64,000 bases of DNA from Butyrivibrio sp. VCD2006 (GCF_000423925.1 NZ_AUIX01000035.1:16488-80487); one strand, 5' to 3'; counted from the stretch's first letter, positions 18,013 through 27,597 are shown. Notes: generated by a model from the letters alone, not told the origin. Numbers and translations: made by a program.

Positions 18013-18999
18013 ATGTATGCAACGGGTAATAAAAAAATGTTAAATATGCTCATCCTTGAAATATTGAAGAAGTATTCTGATGAGGATCACTCCCTGACCC
18101 AACAAGAGATCATAAAACAACTTAATCGGAATTATGGAATGGAGTGTGACCGACGATCGGTAAAGAATAATATTTTGTCGTTGAAGGAAATGGGCTATGA
18201 TATTTCAACAGATAAAGGTTACCGGTTGTTATCAAGAGACTTTGACGATTCAGAACTGCGTATTCTGATAGATAGTATTCTGTTTTCTAAAGCTATTTCC
18301 AAAAAACAAGCAAGGTATCTAATTGAAAAAATCCGCGGAATGGGGAGTAATTATTTTAACATCAAAGTATCACATGTTTGTAATCTCCCTGAATTGAGTA
18401 GGACATTGAACAAGCAGGCGATGTACTCAGTGGGTGCAATAAATGATGCAATCGTCGAAAAAAGAAAGATTGAATTCATTTATAACGAAGTCGGAACAGA
18501 TTTTAAACTTCATCCTAAAAGGGAAGCGCCATATAAGGTGAATCCATACCAGATTGTTGCAAATAATGGGAGATTCTACCTTATTGCAAACTATGACAAA
18601 TATGACAATATTGCACATTTCCGTATAGATAAGATGACAGAGGTGAAAATACTTGAAGAAAAGATAAAACCTTTGAATCGGATTCCTGGATTTGAGAAAG
18701 GCTTAAATTTACCCAAGCATATGGCAGAACATCTTTATATGTTCAGTGGTACAAGCGTAAATGCTGAGTTAAAAATATCACCGACTATGATGTCTGAAAT
18801 GGTTGATTGGTTCGGAACAGACTTTAGTATTGTGAAAAAATCGCCGGAATGTCTTGTGATCAGAGTTCTATGTAATTTTTCAGCGTTAGAATATTGGGCT
18901 CTACAATATGGACCATATGTAGAAGTTCTCAAACCAGAAGCTTTGAGGGAACAAATCCGCACGGATGTAAATAAAATGTATTCTGTTTACAATTCTTGA
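18013..18999 (+). CDS. WYL-domain transcriptional regulator
   Basis: A 328-residue regulator. The N-terminal winged HTH (residues 1-65, TQQEIIKQLNRNYGMECDRR) is followed by a WYL domain (about 140-220: YKVNPYQIVANNGRFYLIA, then HFRIDKMTEVKIL) and a WCX-like C-terminal domain. WYL proteins sense ligands, probably nucleic acids or nucleotides, and often control phage-defence operons. AAGGAG (17998-18003) fixes the start; an in-frame ATG at 17965 lies before it. It stands between the FtsH-like protease and a nuclease on the same strand. Confidence 0.85.
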   Translation: MYATGNKKMLNMLILEILKKYSDEDHSLTQQEIIKQLNRNYGMECDRRSVKNNILSLKEMGYDISTDKGYRLLSRDFDDSELRILIDSILFSKAISKKQARYLIEKIRGMGSNYFNIKVSHVCNLPELSRTLNKQAMYSVGAINDAIVEKRKIEFIYNEVGTDFKLHPKREAPYKVNPYQIVANNGRFYLIANYDKYDNIAHFRIDKMTEVKILEEKIKPLNRIPGFEKGLNLPKHMAEHLYMFSGTSVNAELKISPTMMSEMVDWFGTDFSIVKKSPECLVIRVLCNFSALEYWALQYGPYVEVLKPEALREQIRTDVNKMYSVYNS

Positions 19000-19113
19000 T
19001 GTATGCGCATCATTATGATTTTTTACTCTGATTTTACTATGACTTCATACCTCAGGGAGATAGTAGATATAGCATTGATAGTGCCTTGCTAAATGATCTT
19101 TAAGGAGAAAACA

Positions 19114-20163
19114 ATGATTAATAATCTTTTTTACTACGCAACAAAAGAGTTATCACAAGATGCATTTATTTGCTGGCTTTTTTCTTATGCTTTACCAGAC
19201 ACCAATAAGGAAGATCATGGTCTAAAAGCTTGTGCTATGGACATGCTTATTGAGTTTTTGGGAGATATAGGAAATGGTCATGAGATAGTATTGGAGAGAA
19301 TTGATAAGCAGATTGGCAATATTGATGTACTATTAAGCGTAAAATGTGATGAAAAAAATGTACGCATCATTATTGAAGATAAAGTCCATGCATCAGAACA
19401 CGATGATCAATTAACTCGATACTATGAAAATGTATCCAAGGATAAAAGCGTAGACAAAGTCGTATGTATATATTTCAAAACGGGATTCCAAAGTGATTAT
19501 TCCGCTGTTAAACAGGCTGGATATAAAGTTTTTGGTAGGCGAGATTTGCTAAGAGTATTAGAACGACATGCTGATTTAATATCTAATGATATTTTTTGTA
19601 ACTATTATGAGTACTGGAAAAATTTCGAAGATATTACCCAGGGATATAGAAATATACCATGTTCTAAATGGGATTGGAGACAAATCTATGGATTTTTTGA
19701 TGAAGCACAGTCTGTGCTGCACAACGATGACTTATGGTGCGGATATGATTATGTAGCTAATCGATCAGGTGGATTTTATGGATTATGGTTTGGAATTGAT
19801 GATGATCATATAGAGGTTGGAAACCTTAAAGTTGCTTTGTATCTCCAGCTTGAATGTCAGTATGTTCAAGATACCGAGCAGTCAGGATATGAATACCGAC
19901 TTTGCTTGAAATTCGCGAACCAAAGTGATAATGCGGCAAAAGATTTAATAGAGCTTCTGCGTTCAGATATTGTAAACAATCTGGGGAATTACAATTTTTC
20001 TAAACCTTCACGATTAGGTCGCGGTCAGCATATGACTTTGGGGATTTATAATCATGAATTTGCTAGCAGTGAAGAGTTGAAGGATGTTTTGAGAGCAGCA
20101 ACTAAGCAGTATATAAAACTTATAGACAATGAAAAAGAATTTGTAAAGAACATAGAGAGTTAA
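19114..20163 (+). CDS. PD-(D/E)XK nuclease superfamily protein (PDDEXK_4-like)
   Basis: A 349-residue protein. An N-terminal helix is followed by GNIDVLLSV (Asp about 71) and RIIIEDKVHA (E-x-K about 89-91), then HDDQLTRYYENV, the usual layout of PDDEXK_4 proteins. The C-terminal half is a separate beta-rich region (YGLWFGIDDDHIEVG). Such proteins occur in mobile and defence loci; nuclease activity is predicted, not shown. AAGGAG lies 6 nt before the ATG at 19114. An upstream ATG at 19093 precedes that site. The WYL gene ends 114 bp upstream. Confidence 0.72.
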   Translation: MINNLFYYATKELSQDAFICWLFSYALPDTNKEDHGLKACAMDMLIEFLGDIGNGHEIVLERIDKQIGNIDVLLSVKCDEKNVRIIIEDKVHASEHDDQLTRYYENVSKDKSVDKVVCIYFKTGFQSDYSAVKQAGYKVFGRRDLLRVLERHADLISNDIFCNYYEYWKNFEDITQGYRNIPCSKWDWRQIYGFFDEAQSVLHNDDLWCGYDYVANRSGGFYGLWFGIDDDHIEVGNLKVALYLQLECQYVQDTEQSGYEYRLCLKFANQSDNAAKDLIELLRSDIVNNLGNYNFSKPSRLGRGQHMTLGIYNHEFASSEELKDVLRAATKQYIKLIDNEKEFVKNIES

Positions 20164-20420
20164 CAACAAAAAATATTAATGGATCAATACTCTTGAAAGG
20201 GCTTCTTTACTATACAAAATTGTCAATCTGAAACATCAACAGTAGCCCAGGCTTTACCATAAGCTATATGTAATGCTCATTATTTTGCACATAGCATTTT
20301 CTATACTAAATTTAAGATATTTAAGAAACATAATTATAGATAAAGACTGAAGATAGGTTTTATGAAGATATATCTATTAGGTAAAAAATCAATGACTATA
20401 GTGTCTCTTATAAATCTCCA

Positions 20421-20579
20421 TCACCCACAATTTTCCTCATCCCCAACCACACTACTAAATGCCACTCCAAGCACAATAATGATGATATCATCCAGCGGGC
20501 CGGGAGTCAGGTCCAGAGGTGAAAGAACATATAGAATTGTCAAAGCTATAATTATTCTTCTTAACACTATATTATTCAT
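20421..20579 (-). CDS. Small DUF1232/YkvA-like membrane protein
   Basis: A 52-residue ORF with AGGTGA 7 nt before its ATG. It reads RRIIIALTILYVLSPLDLTP and then GPLDDIIIIVLG, matching the DUF1232 core (YxLSPxDLxP...DD). Members are short membrane proteins of unknown role. The typical C-terminus is present, so the gene may be complete. 20164-20420 contains no other supported feature. Confidence 0.65.
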   Translation of the reverse strand: MNNIVLRRIIIALTILYVLSPLDLTPGPLDDIIIIVLGVAFSSVVGDEENCG

Positions 20580-20648
20580 ATAATATCACCTGCTATTTTT
20601 GTAAGAATGCGTCTATGCTGCTACAAAGAGCTACACTAATTTCACTAC

Positions 20649-21191
20649 TTACCTCAGTCCTTCAAGCACGTTCCGGGTTTCTTTCATGTCAGTCTTAGCG
20701 GCTTCTGCGTAGATATTTGTTGTGTTGAGGCTCGTATGATTGAGCTTTTTCTGTAATTTGAGTATATCATGGTCCGTGGCCTCGTAGAAGCTCATGGCGA
20801 AGCTGGATCTGAGCTTATGGGGCGTGATTTTGTCTACATTGGAGCTGTCCGGAAGGGCAGCTCTTACGTATTTTTTGACGAGTCTTTCAACAGCGCGGAC
20901 ACCGAGCCTTTCGCCGGAGAGGGCAGTGAAGGCGGGAAAATTCCTGGTTTTCTTCAAATTGAATTTCGCCTTCTGAGCATTGAAATAATTCATAAGGTAA
21001 TCTGAACACTCATTTGAGAAGTAAACGGACTGGGTATCGCCGCCTTTCCTGGTGACAACAACGCTTCCTGCCGAGAGGTCAAAATCATCCATGTCGGTGC
21101 TGACAAGCTCAGACACACGAAGTCCGGTATCAAGAAAGAGCAGTATCATTGCGGAGTCACGCTTGCAATACAGATCGTGATAACCGGCCAT
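20649..21191 (-). pseudogene. N-terminally truncated tyrosine recombinase
   Basis: 180 residues corresponding to the catalytic domain only. It has Arg in TGLRVSEL, Lys in VVTRKGG, HKLR (H-x-x-R), an LNHTSLNTT helix and Tyr in NIYAEA. The SAM-like DNA-binding N-terminus is missing; the frame breaks at about 21195, where an unrelated BspA-like fragment begins on the other strand. All catalytic residues remain, but the protein is probably not a working integrase. Confidence 0.75.
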
Positions 21192-21198
21192 GCGTGGA

Positions 21199-21363
21199 AT
21201 GTTTAAAGAATGTGAAAAGCTTAAGGATTTGGATCTTCACAGTTTCAATACATCTAATGTCAATGATTTTTCAATGATGTTCTATAGGTGCTATTTGCTA
21301 AAATCTCTTAATCTTAGAAACTTTGATACATCTAAACAGAATAGACAGAACTCATTTTCTTAA
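21199..21363 (+). pseudogene. BspA-like (DUF285) leucine-rich surface protein fragment
   Basis: 55 codons reading MFKECEKLKDLDLHSFNTSN and later SLNLRNFDTSK, i.e. two units of the BspA/DUF285 repeat (MFxxCxxLxxLDLxxFNTSNV). Homology ends at about 21336, where the phosphoribosyltransferase fragment starts in another frame. It is joined abruptly to the recombinase remnant on its left. Confidence 0.6.
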
Positions 21364-21500
21364 GAGAACAAAAGAAATACCAAAACTCGCTAGCGGTGGA
21401 GACCGGCGAATATCCATTCATCATGAATCAATAAAGACATCAGAAAAGGAATCCGTCAAAGGTATGACTGTAATCCTTCTTGATGATGTTACAACAACGG
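21338..21500 (+). pseudogene. Phosphoribosyltransferase-like gene, 5' remainder, split by IS21-type segment
   Basis: The frame reads FLKRTKEIPKLASGGDRR, then VKGMTVILLDDVTTT and is cut after the Thr codons. The missing continuation GNSLIACRDILLKNG is found at 29005 in the right phase, so one gene has been split. ILLDDVTTTG is the PRPP-binding signature of type I phosphoribosyltransferases (ComF-like). The N-terminus is also lost, replaced by the BspA-like scrap. Confidence 0.65.
21496..21500 (+). repeat. Left copy of 5-bp target-site duplication AACGG
   Basis: AACGG abuts the left IS21-type end; an identical AACGG abuts the right end at 29002. Removing the segment and one copy restores the phosphoribosyltransferase reading frame (ACA ACG GGT AAT). 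Confidence 0.75.
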
Positions 21501-21514
21501 TGATTATTTCGTGC
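21501..21514 (+). repeat. Left terminal inverted repeat (IS21-type)
   Basis: TGATTATTTCGTGC, starting with the TG dinucleotide typical of IS21-family ends. It is followed by subterminal repeats (GCACCGGTGCTGAGC; GCGAACCACCGGTTCGC). Confidence 0.65.
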
Positions 21515-21599
21515 CAAGGGCACCGGTGCTGAGCATCGCTCAGCACCATTGTTTTTTTATTGCGAACCACCGGTTCGCAATTCAGCCCCACTTGGCAGA

Positions 21600-22220
21600 T
21601 TATTCGCGTTTACTGCAGTATCTGAGCATGTTTGTCTTTCCTGTTTCTACCCAGGTTGTTGTATAAGCAAATCTGTCTACTATCGCCTCCGCATAGACTC
21701 CTTCACCCAGCTTTTTGATCCAGTCTTTTTTAGAATACTGCGTACAAAAGATGGTGGATGAGGAATCTGAGCGTCTTTCCATAAGCTCAAAGAGAAAGTG
21801 GAGTTCCTCTTTGGATATATCTGCCATAAGCCACTCATCCAGTATCAGGAGCGGTACTTTTGCATACTTATTAAGAATACGTTTCTCTTGTCCTGGAATA
21901 AGAACAGTATCACCATACTCCATCAATAGATCTGGAAGTCTTATGTATCTGGTCTTTATCTGTTGACGGCAAGCTTCCTTTCCGAGTGCACATGCCAGAA
22001 ATGTCTTACCTGACCCAGTATAGCCTTGAAGTACAATACTATGTTTGGAATGAACGTACTGACATGTCATCAGCTCAGTAACAGCTTCATGATTAAGTGT
22101 TCTGCCATCAAAGTACAGTGACTGCCTGTCAGCTTGAGGAAATCTGAACTTGGCTGTCTTTATAAGCCTCTGTATCTTACAATTATACTTCTCCTGGTAA
22201 AGATAATCGACAAGTCTCAA
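21600..22220 (-). pseudogene. istB: IstB-like transposition helper ATPase, 5'-truncated
   Basis: About 206 residues of an IstB (DnaC-related AAA+) protein. Walker A is GYTGSGKT, Walker B is LLILDEW, and the C-terminal IVDRF...TTTW region is intact. Full IstB is about 250 residues; the first 40-45 are missing and homology stops near 22240. No ribosome binding site fits the remaining start. IstB aids IstA target capture in IS21 elements, and no istA is present. Confidence 0.75.
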
Positions 22221-22351
22221 GCTAACCTCTGAACAGTAACCTTAAAAGTTTAATCGCGTTTATCTAGGCGGAAAAACCTTTTAATTTTTAACGGTATTAT
22301 GTGCTACAATTATATATGTAGAAATGATTCACTTGAAGAGAGGACCTTAAT

Positions 22352-23278
22352 ATGGCAGAAAACAACAACGAACAGAAAAACTTTTTTAAGAACCTGCACA
22401 CGGATCAGTATAAATGGAATGATTTCTTTCTTATTCCGCTTATAGTGACACTTGTGATGATGCTTGTCGGGCAGACGGGAGTTCTCGTAATCTCTAATAT
22501 ATTAATGAAACCGATTATCAACGATAACAATGTCGATTTTCTAACAATATTTCAACAATATTTCACCTTCCTGGGAGTTTGGATTATAGCTTTACTTTAT
22601 TGCTACTTTACCCCAAAAAACAGACCAATAATTAAGGCTTTAACACCTTTTTGCAAAGGGAATACAGTGAAATACCTGCTTTTAGGTCTTTTAATTGGTT
22701 TTGCTCAAAATGCATTTTGCATTATGGTGGCTTTGCTGCATAAAGATATCCATATTTATTTTGATTCATTAAATCTATTGCAGGTAATACCACTTTTTAT
22801 AGTTATATTTATTCAGTCCAGCGCAGAAGAATTACTTTGCAGGGGCTTTCTGTATCAGAGACTAAGAAGGGGATATAAAAATCCTGCTATAGCGGTTGTA
22901 GGAAATGCTCTGCTGTTTTCACTGGTGCATGCAGCTAATCCGGGATTGTCTCCACTTGCTCTTCCTAGTATCTTTTTTGCCGGACTTCTCTATACACTTA
23001 TGGTTTATTATTGCGATTCAATATGGATGCCGATGGCAGCACACGCAGCCTGGAATTTCACCCAGAACATTATATTTGGACTTCCAAACAGTGGTAACGT
23101 ATCGCCAGTTTCAATCTTTAAACTAGATGCATCTACAGCCATGGATAGTTTTGCATATGACGTAGGATTTGGTGTTGAAGCTACAATACTAGCTATAGCA
23201 CTTATAATAGTAAGTTGTATAATAGTTTATCTATGGGGAAGCAAAAATAATAAAAAGCCAACTGAAATCTGGAATTAA
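22352..23278 (+). CDS. CPBP family intramembrane protease
   Basis: A 308-residue, about eight-TM protein. CPBP motifs are SAEELLCRG (EExxxR), FSLVHA (FxxxH) and AAHAAWNFTQN (HxxxN-type). A hydrophilic N-terminus (MAENNNEQKNFFKN) precedes TM1. RBS GAGAGG. A terminator lies 5 bp after the stop and a second CPBP gene converges from the other side. Role probably peptide or prenyl-protein processing; substrate unknown. Confidence 0.82.
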   Translation: MAENNNEQKNFFKNLHTDQYKWNDFFLIPLIVTLVMMLVGQTGVLVISNILMKPIINDNNVDFLTIFQQYFTFLGVWIIALLYCYFTPKNRPIIKALTPFCKGNTVKYLLLGLLIGFAQNAFCIMVALLHKDIHIYFDSLNLLQVIPLFIVIFIQSSAEELLCRGFLYQRLRRGYKNPAIAVVGNALLFSLVHAANPGLSPLALPSIFFAGLLYTLMVYYCDSIWMPMAAHAAWNFTQNIIFGLPNSGNVSPVSIFKLDASTAMDSFAYDVGFGVEATILAIALIIVSCIIVYLWGSKNNKKPTEIWN

Positions 23279-23282
23279 AAGC

Positions 23283-23310
23283 AATGCGCCGAACTTTCGT
23301 TCGGCGCATT
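23283..23310. terminator. Bidirectional terminator between convergent CPBP genes
   Basis: AATGCGCCGAAC-tttc-GTTCGGCGCATT perfect stem followed by an A/T-rich tail. Confidence 0.75.
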
Positions 23311-23324
23311 ATATTTATCACGAT

Positions 23325-24173
23325 TTAATTCTCTTTACCCCATTTCCGGTTCCAGGTTTCCATAATTTCATCCCATGCCGATGGATGTAAAAGATATATC
23401 GCAATAATGATCTGTAAAACAGATAGAATCATATTGAGAACTATATCAGAGGTTTTTAAAGTGCCTTCCATTACTCCAGCTTCAGAAACCAGATCCAAAT
23501 TCATAAAAGCATAAACATCATTTATTGCATGCATGAGCATTGAAGGAAGTAAACTTCCGCTCCTGATAAATAGTGCACAGAGCAAAAACCCTGCCGCACT
23601 GGTTGAAATAACCTGTAAAAGCGCCGCCAGAAGTGTAGCACCGGCAAAAAAATTGAAACCATGAACTGATCCAAATATCAAAGAAGTCACTATTGCTATC
23701 CATATTATATGTGACTTCTTTTTATTTTGCCTCATCAGATATGACACAGGAAGTCCTCTGAAAACGGTCTCTTCAACAGTTCCTGCAACACCTGCCATTA
23801 GTACAGAGTGAAGAGTCGGTGCTCCCAAATTAGTTTTTAGAATAAGCGAAGTAATAATATCAGGAAGCAGCGCGATAACAAGGATAATTAAGCCTGTAAT
23901 TAGCCATCTTTTAAGATCTTTTGTCTTTAGGGAACCCTCATACTCAGGATAAAACCACCTTTTATGAACAAGTAAAGTCAATAATGCTCCAAGTATCATC
24001 CCTATATACATGATCTCTTCTTTCGGAAGCGGAATCACATTTCCCAAAATTACCGCCACTATAACTGAGATAAAGTATGTAAAAAGGTACCCCCAGATAA
24101 TAAGCAATATGGATCCAATAAACCAGTGTTCATTAAAAATTTTGTGATTAATAATCTTCTTTTGTCTTTCCAT
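23325..24173 (-). CDS. CPBP family intramembrane protease
   Basis: A 282-residue multi-pass protein with GTVEETVFRG (EExxxR), IFGSVHGF (FxxxH) and MLMHAINDVYAF. AAGGAGAG precedes the ATG by about 10 nt. It is convergent with another CPBP gene, but the two are diverged and do not look like a recent tandem duplication. It sits directly downstream of clostripain and membrane-protein pseudogenes on the same strand, once perhaps an operon. Confidence 0.8.
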   Translation of the reverse strand: MERQKKIINHKIFNEHWFIGSILLIIWGYLFTYFISVIVAVILGNVIPLPKEEIMYIGMILGALLTLLVHKRWFYPEYEGSLKTKDLKRWLITGLIILVIALLPDIITSLILKTNLGAPTLHSVLMAGVAGTVEETVFRGLPVSYLMRQNKKKSHIIWIAIVTSLIFGSVHGFNFFAGATLLAALLQVISTSAAGFLLCALFIRSGSLLPSMLMHAINDVYAFMNLDLVSEAGVMEGTLKTSDIVLNMILSVLQIIIAIYLLHPSAWDEIMETWNRKWGKEN

Positions 24174-24223
24174 GCTTGAGACTCTCCTTACACATTGTTA
24201 TATATTTTAAATATCCTAACTTT

Positions 24224-24812
24224 TTACTGCACGTTTACTATCTTTGAAGTTATCTTTCTCTGATATACATCAGTTAAAACTCCGCCAATTATATAGTCAC
24301 CATCCTCTATTGCTTTGAATTCAACCTTCGGACTGCCGCTAGCTGCTACTGCTACATCCGCAAAATCCTTTTTGCTGTTCTTTACTGCGTCATCTGTTTT
24401 AGCGAATAGGCCGCTAAGCTTAGCATATGCTGGTTTTGCCAGGGATGTATCTATTAATGAAAGTGTTGACCTTGTATCAGTTTTTCCATCTGCCGCAGCC
24501 GCCTGCCTGCATGACAAATGTGACTCCATCTCCCTGCTTTGTTGCCTCTTTTATCTGCCTTAAATTAAGGGAAGCAAGTCCCGCCTTGTCCTCAAGGTTG
24601 GATCCTATTACATAAGTAAGAACCACTACATTTTGAGCGTCTGAATAGTCTGTGTAAAAATGTTCTCTACTTGGATCAAACTCTTTAATCCTTGCATAAC
24701 CTAGGTAATCCTCTCTTTTTATTACATCTGAGTTTCCTTCAATACCACTAAGGGCGCTGCTAATTTCATCTAGTTGCTTATAAATCAAAAGAGAAGGCGG
24801 TGTAGTACTCAT
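24224..24812 (-). pseudogene. Clostripain-type (C11) cysteine peptidase, internally deleted
   Basis: The upstream frame reads VVVLTYVIGSNLEDKAGLAS, then VMQAGGCGRWKN, the N-terminal clostripain pattern (TYxxGSDLExxxGxAxxDLxEM). It stops, and an overlapping frame resumes with STLSLIDTSLAKPAYAKLSG and DYIIGGVLTDVYQRKITS from the later part of the family. The segment holding the catalytic His and Cys is missing and a frameshift lies at the junction, so the product is dead. Confidence 0.65.
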
Positions 24813-25094
24813 AAACTATTGCTGCGATATTGGTAAACATCCAGCCCTTGCTCTCCTTAGGCCCTAAGTAAATGGCTCCGAGCATAAGAATCGCCGCTAT
24901 TGCAAAGGATCTGTAGAAGGTTCGCATTCTCTTAAACAGAACAGTTGAAAGCTCCCGCTCTGCAAGAAATGGCACCACAGCTGTCCATTTCTTTAAACCT
25001 GCCTTTTGAGCACCAGGAAGTACCCAATGGACATGAGTATCCAACCTATCAGTAGAAGGGGAATATTTGAGAATAAAGCAATTATTAACCACAT
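24778..25094 (-). pseudogene. Frameshifted small membrane protein
   Basis: An ATG at 25094 with GGAGG 7 nt upstream opens MWLIIALFSNIPLLLIGWIL, then MSIGYFLVLKRQV and a stop. The adjacent frame continues AGLKKWTAVVPFLAERELST ... YRSFAIAAILMLGAIYLG. Joining the frames gives one about 105-residue protein with two or three hydrophobic segments, so a frameshift near 24995 is likely. Family not recognised. Confidence 0.5.
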
Positions 25095-25345
25095 ATGTTT
25101 TCCTCCATTGCTGTAAATAATACGTACACATTAATTATCCGATAAAAAAGTAATATTTTGACATTTAATAGAGAAAATTTATTTTTTTTTAATACGTATA
25201 CCTATCTGGGGAAACATATCTATGGACTCAGATTGCATCATATGTCCTCTGACAACAATTAAAAAAAAAGCGCCGGGGATATAGGATACCTGAATGCAAT
25301 GTTTGATATAATAACGTTAAAAGATGTACATACAGGAGAGTTGAA

Positions 25346-25909
25346 ATGGATTTACAAAGAGAACGTAGACGTAGCTTAAATAGTCTTTCTCTATGCGGGA
25401 CCGGCGCTATTGGCCTTGGGTTATGGTCAGTTATAAAAGCCATAATGACGTTTTTCGCGAATAGGAACTATATCGCAGAAATGATCAGCGATATCTATAC
25501 TAATTCAGGAGTCTCAGAGGAAGAAGTAAGTCTTAAAGCAGTAGCATTTATAACGTACCTCATAATTTTAGCTTTTTTGGTATTGGTTTTTTCTGTTAGT
25601 CTATACGTTGGCAAATGTGCAAATGCAGAGGCTAAAAAAGGGAAAAAAAGATATCTTTATTTGATAATCGCACTTTTAGCAGGCTTCTTATATATATATT
25701 CCTGCTATTTGGGGATTCTTTCAATCAGAGATTTAACTTTTAATGAGGCTAGTTTAACAGATGACATTAACAATTCTATTGATCAGATTGCAGAGTTTCT
25801 TTTGGATTTGTCATCTGCAGGAGTATTGCTGGCACTGTTTTTTTCCGCAATCAGATCCCGAATTCTTTCCAATATGATCAGTAAACAGGAGGCAGCCCAT
25901 GAACATTGA
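25346..25909 (+). CDS. Four-TM membrane protein of unknown function
   Basis: 187 residues with an Arg-rich start (RERRRS), hydrophobic segments near residues 20-35, 68-92, 103-123 and 150-165, and a charged C-terminus. GGAG lies 7 nt before the ATG. It overlaps the next gene by 11 bp, so the two are translationally coupled. No family recognised. Confidence 0.65.
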   Translation: MDLQRERRRSLNSLSLCGTGAIGLGLWSVIKAIMTFFANRNYIAEMISDIYTNSGVSEEEVSLKAVAFITYLIILAFLVLVFSVSLYVGKCANAEAKKGKKRYLYLIIALLAGFLYIYSCYLGILSIRDLTFNEASLTDDINNSIDQIAEFLLDLSSAGVLLALFFSAIRSRILSNMISKQEAAHEH

Positions 25910-27071
25910 TTTTCACTATTATGCTACCTACCTGGCAGCAATTATTGCAGGATATTCTCATGAAGAAAGCAGTGAAATAGCGTATTCTGCGCAATTTGTT
26001 GATTGTTGTACAAGAACTTTCTTAACAAGCATCAAAGCCCCTTTGTCCGCAGCTACAACTCAGTCACAGGTAGAGCTGATAAATGCTCGTGCAGACCTTC
26101 TGGGGCTTCAGGATATAACTAGGATATGGTCTAGCTTCCATTTTTTGCCTCAGGATCTTTATGCTGAAAAAAAATGGTGTACTAGAGGATATAGAAACAA
26201 ATATCGTCTTATCTGCGGTCCAAATGGCGATCTGTTGGTGGAGACTGTAAAGCTTGCAAAAGGAAAGTCTCTTGAGTCAGTAGGGCTAGCCATGCACGTT
26301 TTGGCTGATACCTGGGCACACCGCAATTTTGCAGGGACACCTTCTCTTGTCATCAATAATACCGACTATTATTTCTATGAGATTTTTAGCGGTGATGCCG
26401 GAGAATTTGAAAAGAAAATAACATTTCGGCACAGTACGTCAACTCCGGATGATCTTAACAGAAGCATATATACTAACAGTCTTTTCCAGACCAGTGAGAA
26501 TTCCATAATGAATCTGGGACACGGGAGAGCCGGGCATCTTCCGGATTATAGCTTTATCAAATATAAGTATTTGCCTGCATGGGGGGATTTTACGGAGATT
26601 GTAAAAGACAATCCATCTGACTATTATCATGCCTTTTGTCAGATGGTTTATGCCATGAGGTATTTAAGGGGGAATATCAGCTCTTTTGACAAAGATACTT
26701 ACGACTTTGAAATTGTTAGTCCTTATGAAGCTCAAATAAAAGAAATCATAAATAAACGGCAGATTGACTCCTGCGCTGACTGGAAAGCTTTAGGTGAAAA
26801 AATTTCCGGCAATATAATTGATGATTTTGATGTCTACAGATATAAAGATGAGTACTTGGCAGCCAGAAAAGAAGCTAAAGACAATACTATTCTTGGTAGA
26901 TTTTTTGTGGCTGCGTTAAGACAAAAGAGCATGGTCACCAATAAGATTTATAAATCAGGCAACATGCTGGCTGGCTTTTCTGCAGATTTTGCAGAGAATG
27001 GTTTTGTGGGTATAAAAGATTTCAAAAAGCTGGTAGATGTTGCTACTTCCGGAGGTGAAAAGCATGACTAG
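25899..27071 (+). CDS. DUF6765-like protein
   Basis: 390 residues beginning MNIDFHYYATYLAAIIAGYS, with a central AMHVLADTWAHRNFAG and FHYYAT-type histidines. This matches the pattern of DUF6765 proteins, which resemble zinc-dependent hydrolases of the phospholipase C/S1-nuclease kind; catalytic activity is not established. It is coupled to membrane-protein genes on both sides (11-bp and 8-bp overlaps), suggesting a membrane-associated complex. Confidence 0.6.
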   Translation: MNIDFHYYATYLAAIIAGYSHEESSEIAYSAQFVDCCTRTFLTSIKAPLSAATTQSQVELINARADLLGLQDITRIWSSFHFLPQDLYAEKKWCTRGYRNKYRLICGPNGDLLVETVKLAKGKSLESVGLAMHVLADTWAHRNFAGTPSLVINNTDYYFYEIFSGDAGEFEKKITFRHSTSTPDDLNRSIYTNSLFQTSENSIMNLGHGRAGHLPDYSFIKYKYLPAWGDFTEIVKDNPSDYYHAFCQMVYAMRYLRGNISSFDKDTYDFEIVSPYEAQIKEIINKRQIDSCADWKALGEKISGNIIDDFDVYRYKDEYLAARKEAKDNTILGRFFVAALRQKSMVTNKIYKSGNMLAGFSADFAENGFVGIKDFKKLVDVATSGGEKHD

Positions 27072-27597
27072 AATGCAAAAGATTAGAAGTATATTTGTGG
27101 CTATCGTAACTATTCTTGCCAGTATATATATGATAGTTGAGCCGGATGACGGTCTGATTACTATGGCTTTAATCCTCAGTATTGCTCTTGTCGCCATGGG
27201 ACTTAAATACCTCACCTACTATTTTACAATGGCGAGACATATGGTAGGCGGAAAAGGAATCCTTTTTTATGGCCTGATAGTGTTTGATTTTGGTCTTTTC
27301 ACATTGTCACTCTCGGACATTCCAAAACTGTATCTGGTGTTGTACCTTGTCGTCATCAATGGATTTAGCGCAGCTGTAACAATCTTAAGAGGGCTTGATG
27401 CCAAAAAAATGCACAGCGCCTCCTGGAGACTATCCATCAGCCATGGTATTCTCAATCTTGCGCTGGCATTTTTTTGCATAATATTTGTCAGGTCCACTTC
27501 TGTTGTAGTTTATGTATACTGCTTTGGACTTATTTACAGTTCTATCATCAGAATAATATCTGCATTTAGAAAAACTGCTGTCGTGTATATTCAGTAA
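27064..27597 (+). CDS. DUF308/HdeD-like membrane protein
   Basis: 177 residues with about six short hydrophobic helices and a glycine-rich fourth segment, resembling HdeD/DUF308 proteins. GGAGGTG (27051-27057) fixes the ATG at 27064, overlapping the upstream stop by 8 bp. It is the last gene of the three-gene unit 25346-27597. Confidence 0.55.
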   Translation: MTRMQKIRSIFVAIVTILASIYMIVEPDDGLITMALILSIALVAMGLKYLTYYFTMARHMVGGKGILFYGLIVFDFGLFTLSLSDIPKLYLVLYLVVINGFSAAVTILRGLDAKKMHSASWRLSISHGILNLALAFFCIIFVRSTSVVVYVYCFGLIYSSIIRIISAFRKTAVVYIQ

